The notes under the pieces are model-generated. The model searched no databases. It worked only from the letters and a program-made list of their open reading frames with translations, and was not told the DNA's origin. From Streptomyces sp. NBC_00390 (GTDB taxonomy: Bacteria; Actinomycetota; Actinomycetes; Streptomycetales; Streptomycetaceae): a stretch of DNA of 64,000 nt. Positions 42,445-51,083 of the stretch are shown here, in pieces. The stretch spans positions 2,356,001-2,420,000 of the forward strand of contig NZ_CP107945.1 in the NCBI RefSeq assembly GCF_036057275.1. The letters run 5' to 3'. Each line of letters starts with the position of its first letter. The first letter of the stretch is position 1. Position numbers and translations under genes: made by a program.

Positions 42445-42886
42445 CAGCGCTTCGTCCCCTCGTCAAAACCCTCGTCGAGGGTGGCGATGCTGCTGACGGT
42501 CGACACGATGTGGTACTCGTCGCCCGCGTGGGCCTTGTTCGTGAAGTCCATGTGGTTGGAGATGTGGGCACAGGCGTCGAGCAGGGTGGTCAGCGACTTC
42601 TCCCAGCGCTCCTGGACCGTGTCCAGGGCGCCCCCGAGCTCGAACTCCTGCGTCTTGAGGTCCTTGGCGGCGGTCTGACTGCTGGACCAGGCGTCACGGC
42701 CGTAGCGGGGAGTTCCGTGAACAGCTTGAACGCGCTGTCGCCGACCGCGGCCAGGTCGTCCTGGTCGGCCTTGAGGTCGCCCTGCTGCCCGCCGCTCCTG
42801 TCGCTCGGCACCTCGTTCAGTTGCATTTGCGAGGAGCTTCTACTGCCGGCGTCGGCTTTCAGTTGCTCCCATTCATCCCACGCCAT
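42444..42886 (-). pseudogene. Frameshifted MAWDEWEQLK-family gene, module B
   Basis: ATG at 42884-42886 with AAGGAG upstream; it reads MAWDEWEQLKADAGSRSSSQ... to AFKLFTEL. Then the frame is lost at the run of four G (42707-42710 on the + strand). In the next frame the coding continues as RYGRDAWSSSQTAAKDL through LLDACAHISNHMDFTNKAHA to the TGA at 42444-42446. One missing base in the homopolymer explains this. Joined, it would be about 147 residues, close to its 166-residue paralogue. True mutation or sequencing error cannot be separated here; the rest of the gene is intact. Confidence 0.75.
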
Positions 42887-42979
42887 CTGGTGGACTCCTT
42901 CCCCCGTACGGACAAGCAAGAGATCGACATTCCACTCGGGAAGTCCGCAAGACGTCCCGGACACGTCAAAGGTCGACCC

Positions 42980-43390
42980 TACACAAGCAATTGGAACGGA
43001 CGACCGGGCAGCCCGGCTCCCTGCTCGACTCTCCCTTGCGGGCGAACGGTCGGGCCGAGGAGCCGCCCGCCAGGGAGAGCGGGTTGCGGGCCGGGCCGGT
43101 GGGGAGGGGTCCCCGTGGGCCAGACGGCGCCGGAGGGCGCGGTGGAGGTGGACGCCCTCCCCGGGGACCTCGACGAGGCGGCGCGACGACAGTTCCTCGG
43201 TGACCGCCAGATCACTGAGCACCGCCGGGCCGGCTCCGCTCACCGCAGCGCACCTAACCGCCGTGGTGAACGCCGGTTCCATGAGCGGATCGGCCAGGCC
43301 CCCGTACTCCGCCAGCGGCGCTACGAGCACCTGGCAGGTCCACGATCCATATCCGCGCAGCACTAGCGGGCCGCCAGTTGAGTGGGCAAG
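42980..43390 (-). pseudogene. LysR-family regulator C-terminal remnant
   Basis: A 680-bp stretch (42887-43566) has no intact gene. On the minus strand one frame reads AVRCAAVSGAGPAVLSDLAV then TEELSSRRLVEVP, the end of a LysR effector-binding domain. A one-base insertion near 43133-43140 then breaks the usual RAVWPTG, and a further frame gives PTGPARNPLSLAGG. The HTH half is missing. Remnant only. Confidence 0.55.
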
Positions 43391-43566
43391 CCCTGAATCA
43401 GTAGAAGGGCAGAGGAGGATGGTCCTGGCCATAGCGACCGAAAGGCCCGGTCAGAGTAACGCGGCACGGGCGGTCCCAGGTCACCGGACGCCGAGCCTTC
43501 GGGCATGGGAAGGGGTGGGCACCCCTCGCGCGTGCCCACCCCGGACGGCTGTGAACAGCCCCCGCC

Positions 43567-43869
43567 TTACTGGAAGTAGCTTGCAGCCTTCTTGTCGCCA
43601 CCCATGTAGTCGCCGCCGGCGCGGGCTACGACCTGGGTGATGGCCTGGAGAGCCTTGTGGATGATGTCGGCCTCCTTGTCCCACTGCGCCGCCTTCCGGG
43701 TGTAGGCCTCGTGCGCGTCGCCCTCCCACCCGGCGGCCACGGTGGCCACGGCCTTCTTGATCTCGGCGAGGTCCTCTTCGAGCTTCTTGGCCTGGTTGCC
43801 GAGCACTGTGGCTGTCGCGTCGAGCGCGCCATACTTGACGACGAGCTCATCCGGTGAACCCAAAGCCAT
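43567..43869 (-). CDS. esxA: WXG100 secreted protein EsxA-like
   Basis: 100 residues, the canonical family length. Helix-turn-helix hairpin with the W-x-G motif in GWEGDAHEAY (~47-56) and a C-terminal helix with Tyr (HKALQAITQVV...). Exported as a heterodimer by the ESX system. Follows the other WXG100 gene by 69 bp on the same strand. The symbol is given by synteny with the S. coelicolor esxBA pair, which is secreted and needed for normal sporulation. Confidence 0.9.
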   Translation of the reverse strand: MALGSPDELVVKYGALDATATVLGNQAKKLEEDLAEIKKAVATVAAGWEGDAHEAYTRKAAQWDKEADIIHKALQAITQVVARAGGDYMGGDKKAASYFQ

Positions 43870-43938
43870 GATTCCCCCAACTCCTTGATGGTTGCGTTTC
43901 AGTGATTACTTGCTGAGGTCGAGCGGGCCCTCATTGGG

Positions 43939-44277
43939 CTACAGGCCGCGGATGCTCGACTGCGGGGCGCCGTCGTTGACGTCGATGGACTGCACTGCCG
44001 CACGGATTTCGTCCTCCGTGCCGTCCTTGATCTTGCGCGTCAGAGTCATCGACTCAACGTGCTCGGCAAGGAGGTTGCCGATGCGCACCATCGCGTTGTT
44101 GATCTCATACTGCTTCTTGTCGAAGGCCCCGGCGCCGATGCCCTTCCACTGGCCTTCGAGGCTGTCGATCGTGCCCTGAATCTGGTGGAGCTGTCCCTTG
44201 ATCGAGGTGAACTTCAGGAGAATGTGCTCCTGAAGCTTGGCCACTTGCTCATCTGATAGGCGCTGGCCCTGTGACAT
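43939..44277 (-). CDS. esxB: WXG100 secreted protein EsxB-like
   Basis: 112 residues, helical hairpin with W-x-G in QWKGIGAGAF (~43-52). Long second helix, then a short acidic tail (TEDEIRAAVQSIDVND). ATG with AAGGGAAA-type site upstream. It is the upstream member of the esxB-esxA pair and follows the mycosin gene by 116 bp, enough for a separate promoter. Function from family: substrate and partner of EsxA. Confidence 0.88.
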   Translation of the reverse strand: MSQGQRLSDEQVAKLQEHILLKFTSIKGQLHQIQGTIDSLEGQWKGIGAGAFDKKQYEINNAMVRIGNLLAEHVESMTLTRKIKDGTEDEIRAAVQSIDVNDGAPQSSIRGL

Positions 44278-44393
44278 GGCTGGGTTTCCCTTCTGATACG
44301 TCGTTGGAACTTGCCGGCCTGCGCTTCACCGGGTGGTGATAGGCAGAGGTTTCGGGGTGGCGGTGGCTTGAGGTCACCAGAGGCCGGTGACGG

Positions 44394-45656
44394 TCACGCG
44401 CTGCGGCGCTTGCGCACGACGGCGAATGCTCCGCCTCCGATCACCACTGCGGCGGCGATGGCGCCGAGCACCAGTCCCAGCTGACCGCTGCCTTCCGAGG
44501 ACTCCGAACTGGAGCCTGCCACGGCGGCGTTCGATCCGGGCTTGGGCTTTGGGTCCTGTGACGAAGCTGGTGCAGAGGGGTCGGGCGAGGCGGAGGAGCC
44601 GGCACCGGAGGCACCACCACCGACCTTGGTGTTGGTGAGAGGGCTGGTGCCCGGGTCACCGGGCTTGCCCAGGCCTCGGTTGATGTGGGCACCGGGGCGT
44701 ACGATCCCATGGCCGAGGTAGTTGCTCACCGTGCCCTCTTTCCAGTCCTCGCCGCGTGCGGCGGACTCGAACATGACGCGGAGGACCTGGTTCGCCGTCC
44801 AGTCGGGGTGGGCGGACCAGATGAGGGCGGCAGAGGCGGAGGCGATGGCGGTGGCGGCACTTGTGCCACCGTCCCCGTCGCAGTAACGGGTAAACGTCTC
44901 GTCACACCACTTGGGAATGTCGCTGCCCGGTGCAGCAAGATCCACGAAGTCGCCATGTTGGGAGTAGTTGGCGACCTCGCCCTCCCTGTCAGTTGCCGCC
45001 ACGGCAATGGCCTCGGGGTAACTCGCCGGATAGCTCTCGGGGTTGCCCTTCTGCGCATCATTTCCCGCACCGGCGAAGAACAGCTTGCCCTTGGCCTGAG
45101 CGTATTTGACCGCCTCACGGACTCCAGAGCTGTAGTACGTGTTGCCGAACGACGCATTGATGATCTTGGCATCGCTGTCCGCGGCAGCCCTGATCGCTTC
45201 TTCTGCGTCGAACGCGTTCACTTTCTCTTTGTTCTGGAGTTCGGTGTCGCTGATCCGAAAGGGAATGATCTTGGCGTCGGGCGCCAGCCCTTTGAGACCT
45301 CCACCCGCCCCCGAACCCGCAATGAGCTCAGCCATCGTGGTCCCGTGACCGTTGAAATCGTCGGTCTCGTCCCCCTTGGCCTCCGCGACGTCCATTCCCT
45401 TCAGAACCTTGCCTTGAAGGGAAGGAACGGAGGAATTCACACCACTGTCGATGACAGCAACGGTGATGCCCTTGCCGGTCGAGGTCTTCCAGATCTCCTC
45501 GGCGTTCATGGCATCCAGGTACCACTGCTTTGACTGTGCATCAGCAGCGAGCGCCGCCGGGGCAGCGCTGACGAATCCGCTCGTCAGCGCTGTCAGTGCA
45601 GCCACGGTGCCGAGGCCTCGTCGAAACCTGCGACCCTCGATCGTTCGTGCCGTCAT
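44394..45656 (-). CDS. mycP: Mycosin (type VII secretion-associated subtilisin), first copy
   Basis: 420 residues. Signal peptide (1-38, ending AAPAALAAD); S8 protease domain with catalytic Asp in VAVIDSGV, His in FNGHGTTMA and Ser in GGTSAATAIAS; Pro/Ser-rich linker (~345-385); C-terminal membrane helix (LVLGAIAAAVVIGGGAFAVV) and RKRR stop-transfer. This is the layout of mycosins, which sit outside the membrane and stabilise the ESX complex. Located between the 633-residue gene and esxB, 24 bp after the former. A second mycosin is 2.7 kb away. Confidence 0.93.
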   Translation of the reverse strand: MTARTIEGRRFRRGLGTVAALTALTSGFVSAAPAALAADAQSKQWYLDAMNAEEIWKTSTGKGITVAVIDSGVNSSVPSLQGKVLKGMDVAEAKGDETDDFNGHGTTMAELIAGSGAGGGLKGLAPDAKIIPFRISDTELQNKEKVNAFDAEEAIRAAADSDAKIINASFGNTYYSSGVREAVKYAQAKGKLFFAGAGNDAQKGNPESYPASYPEAIAVAATDREGEVANYSQHGDFVDLAAPGSDIPKWCDETFTRYCDGDGGTSAATAIASASAALIWSAHPDWTANQVLRVMFESAARGEDWKEGTVSNYLGHGIVRPGAHINRGLGKPGDPGTSPLTNTKVGGGASGAGSSASPDPSAPASSQDPKPKPGSNAAVAGSSSESSEGSGQLGLVLGAIAAAVVIGGGAFAVVRKRRSA

Positions 45657-45680
45657 TCTGGCTTCGAGCCTTCCCAGTGG

Positions 45681-47579
45681 TTAGTCGATCACCGGCGGCA
45701 CAGCACCGCGTCGGCGATTCGCCCAAGTCTCTTCGTCTTCCGTCAAGTAGTCCGGGCGGGCAGTGCCCTCACGGTCCTGCTCGTCCTCTCCCGGCCGGCG
45801 CTGGTTGGCGCGGCCACCGGCGAGTCCGCCACCTGCCGCAGCTCCGGTACCGGGGCGGGAGCCGGGAGCGCGCGGGGTGCCGACGACTCCGTTCACACTG
45901 GGAGTGCCGCGACCGACAGGCCGGGCGGCGGTGTTGCCGGGATTGGCCCCAACGACGCCCGCCTGGCTCGGCCGCGCCGCGGAGGATCGACCCGCAGCCG
46001 GACCGTCTCCACCGATGATCGTGCCCCGGGGGATGCGCGATCCCGTGCTTCCACTGGTGGAACGCTGAGGTGTGCCGCCGACGATTCCGTCCCCCCGGCC
46101 GCCACGAGGTCCGTTGGGGCCACCGCTGCGTCCGGCGACAGGCTGGCCCGTACCACCGGGCCGACCCACGATTGGCGCCTGGCCACCGCTTCGTCCCGAG
46201 ACAGGCTGGCCCGTACCACCGGGCCGACCCACGATGGGCGCCTGGCCACCGCTTCGTCCCGAGACAGGCTGGCCCGTACCACCGGGCCGACCCACGATGG
46301 GTGCCTGGCCACGGCCTGCGCCCGTTACGGAACGTCCTGTGCCGCCTCCGCCGGGGATCCCCGTGGCACTCGGACGGCCGACCATGGGTGAGCGGCCGGT
46401 CGACGTACCGCTGGGTGTCCCTGGGGGTCGCCCCGTCGACGTGGCGGGTCGTCCCAACGGCTGCGAGCCGCCCGGCGTGCCCGCACGGCCCACGGCCTTG
46501 CTCGGCGGTCCGCCGGCCGTCCTCGGATCGCCGGTCCGGGGAACTGGTGCAGCACGTCCCGGCAAGCCGAAGTTGGTGGGCGGAGGAGAGACGGGACCGC
46601 CTCCCTGGTTCGGGTTGCTGACGGGGGTCGGCGGCGTCGTGTTCGGAGCGGTAGTCGTGGGCGGCGGGGCCGTGGTCACGCTGTCGATCTCCATCGACGT
46701 GAAGTCGGCAATGGAGCCGGTCTTGCCGAGTGCCTCGGTGCGAGGTGCGGTCTCGGTAACGCCAGCCTCGCCTACGCTGCTGGCATGTCCGGAAGTTCCC
46801 CGGGACAGACTGTCGCGCGCTTCTCCGGTTCCGGAGTCGGTGCCGGGCTCGAACCATCCGGTCGGCGCCGGCACCGCCGCTTTGTACGCGGCCGGTGGCA
46901 GTGGCTCCTTCTGTTTGGCCAGCATGCCTTGGGAGACCGCGTAGAACGAAGCCAGACGGTTCATCTGGTTGATGGCCTCCTGCCGGTCCTTCTCGACCTG
47001 CAGGGCCTTCTGGTACTCCGGGTTGTCCGCCGTCTGCTCCGGGAGTTCGAAGTCCTTGGGTTCCTTCCGGATCGTGCGGTCGTCCCCCGGCGGCCTCGCG
47101 TTGCGGACCGAGGCCAGGCCTGTGCTGGCGACCTTCATCTGGGCGCCGGCCGCGTTGGCCATCTTGCCGATGGACCAGGCGTAGCTCACGACCCCGGCGC
47201 CATACTCCTGGAACGCCGTGGCGCCCTCGCCCTTCCAATCGGTCTTCTTGACGAAATCGTCGAGTTCAGTGGCTGCCTTGTTGATGGCGACGTTCGCCTT
47301 CTCCAGGGCATCGCCGGCGTCTTCCAGGTCCGCGGGGTTGGCGCTCTCCAGGAAGGCCAGCATCTCGTTGAGCTTGCGGCCGTCGAAGGCAGTCGAGCCG
47401 AAGACGCTTCCGGTGGAGCCGAGGCCGAAGACATCGAAGGCGTCCCTCATCCGCTCCACCATGTCGGTGGCGGCGAAGCCCCCTTCGATGTCGGACTGGT
47501 CCTTCGCCTGATCCTGCTGGTGCTCCTGCGGTGTCTCGGGCAGCTTGGTATCGGGTTTCTGCTGCTTCTCGTCACTCAT
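45681..47579 (-). CDS. ESX-locus protein with W-x-G region and Gly/Pro-rich repeat tail
   Basis: 632 residues from the ATG at 47577-47579 (a GTG lies one codon earlier). The N-terminal ~240 residues are helical and include TDWKGEGATAFQEYGAGVVSY-like W-x-G sequence (~115-130), as in WXG100/PPE-type export substrates. The C-terminal ~350 residues are low-complexity Gly, Pro, Ser, Thr and Arg, with three 21-residue repeats (GGQAPIVGRPGGTGQPVSGRS). It ends AVPPVID, an ending I have seen on Streptomyces proteins of this type. It starts 7 bp after the 147-residue gene and precedes mycP. Likely a substrate or envelope component; function unknown. Confidence 0.75.
   Translation of the reverse strand: MSDEKQQKPDTKLPETPQEHQQDQAKDQSDIEGGFAATDMVERMRDAFDVFGLGSTGSVFGSTAFDGRKLNEMLAFLESANPADLEDAGDALEKANVAINKAATELDDFVKKTDWKGEGATAFQEYGAGVVSYAWSIGKMANAAGAQMKVASTGLASVRNARPPGDDRTIRKEPKDFELPEQTADNPEYQKALQVEKDRQEAINQMNRLASFYAVSQGMLAKQKEPLPPAAYKAAVPAPTGWFEPGTDSGTGEARDSLSRGTSGHASSVGEAGVTETAPRTEALGKTGSIADFTSMEIDSVTTAPPPTTTAPNTTPPTPVSNPNQGGGPVSPPPTNFGLPGRAAPVPRTGDPRTAGGPPSKAVGRAGTPGGSQPLGRPATSTGRPPGTPSGTSTGRSPMVGRPSATGIPGGGGTGRSVTGAGRGQAPIVGRPGGTGQPVSGRSGGQAPIVGRPGGTGQPVSGRSGGQAPIVGRPGGTGQPVAGRSGGPNGPRGGRGDGIVGGTPQRSTSGSTGSRIPRGTIIGGDGPAAGRSSAARPSQAGVVGANPGNTAARPVGRGTPSVNGVVGTPRAPGSRPGTGAAAGGGLAGGRANQRRPGEDEQDREGTARPDYLTEDEETWANRRRGAVPPVID
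46138..46317 (-). repeat. Three 63-bp direct repeats
   Basis: Units begin at 46138, 46201 and 46264, nearly identical (the third loses identity near its end). In frame they encode the 21-residue Gly/Pro repeats of the surrounding gene, so copy number can vary without frameshift. Confidence 0.9.
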
Positions 47580-47585
47580 CACTCA

Positions 47586-48029
47586 TCACCCCAGATCCTT
47601 GCCGACGGTCTTGGAATCGTTGCGAGGCGCCTCGGGCTGTGCGGGCTTCTCCTGCGCCTCCGCGCGCTCGATCGCCTCGTCCCGTTCCTTGTCCAGACGG
47701 GACCTGATCTCGTGGAAGCGGGCGCGCATCCCCTCCTCCACGTCGTCATAGCCGACGTCGGCCGCGTGCACACCGATGATGAGCAGTTCGATCTGGTCGC
47801 CGAGCGACTTCGACAGCGAGACCAGTGCCTTGTGGACGCGGTTGTACTCCTTGTAGAAACCCTCGGCCTCCGCGAAGTCCAGCCCGACGCCGAACGACCC
47901 GCGGGTCACCCGCTCGGCGGCGACCTTGGTCCTGCCGCCGTCGCCGCCTTCCAGGTCCTTCAGCACGCCGTCCACGCTTGACCGGAACTTCTTCAGCGCT
48001 TCGACGCCGCGCTCGAGGTCACTCGCCAT
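47586..48029 (-). CDS. ESX-locus helical protein, unknown function
   Basis: 147 residues from the ATG at 48027-48029 (MASDLERGVEALKKF) with GGGGGCAG upstream. Entirely helical, with coiled-coil character near the C-terminus (RSRLDKERDEAIERAEAQEK). Contains a conserved-looking GSFGVGLDFAEAEGFYKEYN. It is the first gene of the unit that continues with the 632-residue protein, mycP, esxB and esxA; a good vegetative-type promoter is ~110 bp upstream. Comparable to small helical partners encoded in front of WXG-type substrates (inference). Confidence 0.7.
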   Translation of the reverse strand: MASDLERGVEALKKFRSSVDGVLKDLEGGDGGRTKVAAERVTRGSFGVGLDFAEAEGFYKEYNRVHKALVSLSKSLGDQIELLIIGVHAADVGYDDVEEGMRARFHEIRSRLDKERDEAIERAEAQEKPAQPEAPRNDSKTVGKDLG

Positions 48030-48140
48030 AGCTGCCCCCGTCACCAACTACCTCGAGCACGATGCCATTCCTCCCCGTTTGCTTCAGCTGTCACGCATTG
48101 CGATCGTGGTGACTCGCCATCCACCGATTGCACCTAACCC

Positions 48141-48169
48141 ACTCTAGCCACTGCCAGTGACAGCCCCAA
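48141..48169 (-). promoter_or_regulatory. Promoter of the esx/mycP unit
   Basis: On the minus strand, TTGGGG (48164-48169), 17-bp spacer, TAGAGT (48141-48146). The -10 matches the Streptomyces principal-sigma TAGAPuT pattern exactly and the spacing is ideal; the -35 is moderate. It faces the gene starting at 48029. Confidence 0.65.
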
Positions 48170-48310
48170 GTGTCTTATCCGTCACGCGACTTAACTGTCA
48201 GGACGTCACGCAGGCCCTGTGCGGTTGCAACGGTCGGCACCTTGCCACCTGCAACGCTTCACGGTTCACCCGCAAGGCTTCACCGCTCCCGCGCACAGTT
48301 CACCCACCCG

Positions 48311-49540
48311 TTATCCGGCAGCCCGTCCGGCCCGCCGTCGGGAGTCGCGCAGTGCCACCGCGCCGCCCGCGATCGTTGCGACCAGGACTCCGCCGCCCAC
48401 CACCACATACGTCGCGAGGCGGGTGTTGCGCTGTTCCGGTGTCTCGCCGAGATGGAGCTTCGCCGGGGTCGGTGCCTCGGCCTTGGGCATGCCCTCGTTG
48501 GCGACCGGCTTCTCGATGGGCTTGTCGTCCTCGGTGAGGGCGCGGACCGGGTCGACCACTCCCCAGCCGACCAGGCGGTCGTGGCCCGCGACCGAGCGCT
48601 CGGCCGTCTGCTGGATCTGAGCGACGATCTGTTCCTGTGTCCAGTCCTTGTGCTTCGCCTTGACCAGGGCCGCGAGACCGGCGACGTACGGTGCGGAGAA
48701 GCTGGTGCCGTTGTCGGCGCAGTGGCCGCCGCCGGGGACGGTGGAGATCATGTCCACGCCGGGGGCCGCGACGCCGACGAAGTCGCCGGACTGGGAGAAG
48801 GCCGCACGCTCGTTGTTGCGGTCCGAGGACGCCACCGCCAGGACCCCGGGGTACGAAGCCGGGTACGTCCGCTTGACGTTGCCGCCCAGGCCGTCGTTGC
48901 CCGCCGACGCAACGATCACGATGTCCCTCGCGAGGGCGGCGTCCACGGCCTGCTTCAGCGCCGGGGCCGGCTCCACGGCGTTGGCCGTGTCCTGGGAGAT
49001 GTTGATCACGTCGGCGCGTGCGGTGACCGCGTAGTTGATGGCGTTGGCAAGGGTCTTGGCAGTGCCGTGGCCGTCGGCGTCGTTCTGCTCGATCGGGATG
49101 ATCGTGGCGTCGGGAGCGAGGCCGACGAAGCCCGTGCCCTTGTCGGGGCGGGCTGCGATGATGCCGGCGACCTTGGTGCCGTGGCCCACGGTGTCCGTGG
49201 TCCCGTCCTCCTTGCCACGCTCGATCTTGTTGCCGTTCTCGTCCTTGAGGTTCTTGGGAAGCAGATTGCGGCCGCTCTTGACGTCCACCGCGCGCGTCAG
49301 CTGTTTGTTCTTGACGTCGACGCCGGTGTCGATGACCGCCACCCGCACACCTTTGCCGGTGGACTGCTTCCACAGTTCGTCGAGCAGGACCCGCTGCAGG
49401 GACCAGGGGCGGCCTTCGTACTTCTTTCCCGGGAAGGTGCACTGCGTGTCGTCCGCCACCGCGGTCGGCAGCGGCAGGCCGACGAGAGTGAGAGCGGTGA
49501 CGGCCGCCGTCGTGAGCAGGCGCCGGGTGTGGTTCGTCAT
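48311..49540 (-). CDS. mycP: Mycosin (type VII secretion-associated subtilisin), second copy
   Basis: 409 residues from the ATG at 49538-49540 (GGGGCGAG upstream); the open frame extends further but overlaps eccB. Signal peptide to about residue 34 (LPTAVADD); S8 triad Asp in VAVIDTGV, His in VGHGTKVAG, Ser in NGTSFSAPYVAG. C-terminal membrane helix (YVVVGGGVLVATIAGGAVAL) and basic tail. It starts 13 bp after eccB, so probably co-transcribed with it. This eccB-mycP pairing is the one seen in mycobacterial ESX loci, making it the more likely core mycosin. Confidence 0.93.
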   Translation of the reverse strand: MTNHTRRLLTTAAVTALTLVGLPLPTAVADDTQCTFPGKKYEGRPWSLQRVLLDELWKQSTGKGVRVAVIDTGVDVKNKQLTRAVDVKSGRNLLPKNLKDENGNKIERGKEDGTTDTVGHGTKVAGIIAARPDKGTGFVGLAPDATIIPIEQNDADGHGTAKTLANAINYAVTARADVINISQDTANAVEPAPALKQAVDAALARDIVIVASAGNDGLGGNVKRTYPASYPGVLAVASSDRNNERAAFSQSGDFVGVAAPGVDMISTVPGGGHCADNGTSFSAPYVAGLAALVKAKHKDWTQEQIVAQIQQTAERSVAGHDRLVGWGVVDPVRALTEDDKPIEKPVANEGMPKAEAPTPAKLHLGETPEQRNTRLATYVVVGGGVLVATIAGGAVALRDSRRRAGRAAG

Positions 49541-49553
49541 CTCGCCCCAGTCC

Positions 49554-51083
49554 TCAGGAGCCCTGCGGCTGACGCGCGGCCCCGGTGGACAGCCGGGGTC
49601 CGGTGGGCAGGAACGTCGACCATTCGGCCGGGATGGGCAGAGGGTCGACGTCCTTGTAGCCGAGCCGGTTCTGGGCCTGCTGCGCCTCCTGCGCCCGCTG
49701 CCGCTTCTCCTCCTCCGAGCCGGAGGAACCGATGCCGGAGTCGTCGGTGGCGGTGTCGCCGTTGGACTGCATCGCGTAGCGGAGTCCGGTGTCGGTGACC
49801 AGGAAGAGGAATCCGCTCTTGGTGTTGGAGCCCTTGAACTGGCGGAAGAGCTGGCCGGATCCAGGGGTGACATAGGCGCTGGTGGAGCCGGTCGGCAGCG
49901 GGGCGGGGAAGTCCGTACCCGCCCATGTGCTCAGCGTGGTCTCCCCGTTGTCGCCGTCGACCTCACGCAGCACGTTGCAGACGGTGTTACGGCTGTCCTC
50001 GGCGGTACCGGCGTCGTTGACGGGTACCGGCCTGGCCGCCGGCCAGTCCTTGTCCTGGTTGAACGGGGCTCCCGGCTCGAGGACTCCGGGGCTGACCGCC
50101 TTCGCCTTGCCGGGCTGGCCGAGGCTGATCAGCTGCTTGCTGCCCAGCAGGAGCTTCGCCGTGAAGTCCGAGATCGGCGCGACCCGGCCCTGAAGGACGA
50201 CGTACTGCTGGTTCCTCGTGCCGTCGGTCGCGGACAGGACCATGCCGATCCTGTTGTCCGCGGGGTCCAGTTCGCCCGGCGCGTTCGCGGGGTCGCCGAT
50301 CCGTCCGGGGACGGTCGGGAAAGCGATCGTGTCGCCCTTGTGGAGGGTCTTGAGCCAGGCTTCGGACACGCGCTGGGGCACCTGGTTCCGCCCGACGACC
50401 TGGCTCAGCAGGAGGTCGTCCTTCGCGACGGGGTAGGCCTTGCCGCCGGCGTCGACGACGTAGCGGGCCTCGTCGGGCCCGCTCTCGACGTAGAGGAGCT
50501 CTCCGCCCCGCAGCCGGTTGGCACCCTCGGTCTGCTTCTGCTCCCGTTCGGCGAAGACGAACGCGGCCTTCTGGATGGAGCGACCGCCCTGCCCGGGACG
50601 CTCGCAGACCGCCCAGCGCTTGACCGCCCCGGCCTCCTTGGGATCGGGCAGCCGGTCAGGAGCGTAGGGGATGCCGAGCGTGGCGCCGTGCGGAATCTTC
50701 CCGCTGTCGAGCACGGACTCGTCGACGTTGATGACCTTGCCCTTGTCGGGAAGGAGCAGCAGCTTCGCCGACGCCATGTTGAGCACCGGGTGGAGCTGCA
50801 CCTTTCCGTTGGTTCTCAAGACCACATAGCGGGTGGTGGACTTGCTCGCAATGATCACGTTCTCGTCCGGCGTGTTCCAGTCCTTGGGGGCGACCGGCTT
50901 GAACATCCCCCAGGCTCCGAAGACCGCGAGTACCACCACCCCGACGATGGCCCCGGGAAGCACCGCACGCAGGGGGCGGGGTGCACCTTCTTCCGAACCG
51001 GTCGCGTTCGGCTGGAGGAACTGCGCGATCAGCCTTCGCTTCGCGAAGGTGTAGGCGTTGAGTTCGTCCCGTCGTGATGCCAT
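49554..51083 (-). CDS. eccB: Type VII secretion protein EccB
   Basis: 509 residues from the ATG at 51081-51083. The N-terminus MASRRDELNAYTFAKRRLIAQFLQ is the hallmark of EccB, followed by one membrane helix (AVLPGAIVGVVVLAVFGAWGM, ~38-58) and a large periplasm-side domain with repeated beta motifs. Part of the ESX membrane complex with EccC, EccD and EccE. First gene of a two-gene unit with mycosin, divergent from eccE across 180 bp. Confidence 0.94.
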   Translation of the reverse strand: MASRRDELNAYTFAKRRLIAQFLQPNATGSEEGAPRPLRAVLPGAIVGVVVLAVFGAWGMFKPVAPKDWNTPDENVIIASKSTTRYVVLRTNGKVQLHPVLNMASAKLLLLPDKGKVINVDESVLDSGKIPHGATLGIPYAPDRLPDPKEAGAVKRWAVCERPGQGGRSIQKAAFVFAEREQKQTEGANRLRGGELLYVESGPDEARYVVDAGGKAYPVAKDDLLLSQVVGRNQVPQRVSEAWLKTLHKGDTIAFPTVPGRIGDPANAPGELDPADNRIGMVLSATDGTRNQQYVVLQGRVAPISDFTAKLLLGSKQLISLGQPGKAKAVSPGVLEPGAPFNQDKDWPAARPVPVNDAGTAEDSRNTVCNVLREVDGDNGETTLSTWAGTDFPAPLPTGSTSAYVTPGSGQLFRQFKGSNTKSGFLFLVTDTGLRYAMQSNGDTATDDSGIGSSGSEEEKRQRAQEAQQAQNRLGYKDVDPLPIPAEWSTFLPTGPRLSTGAARQPQGS

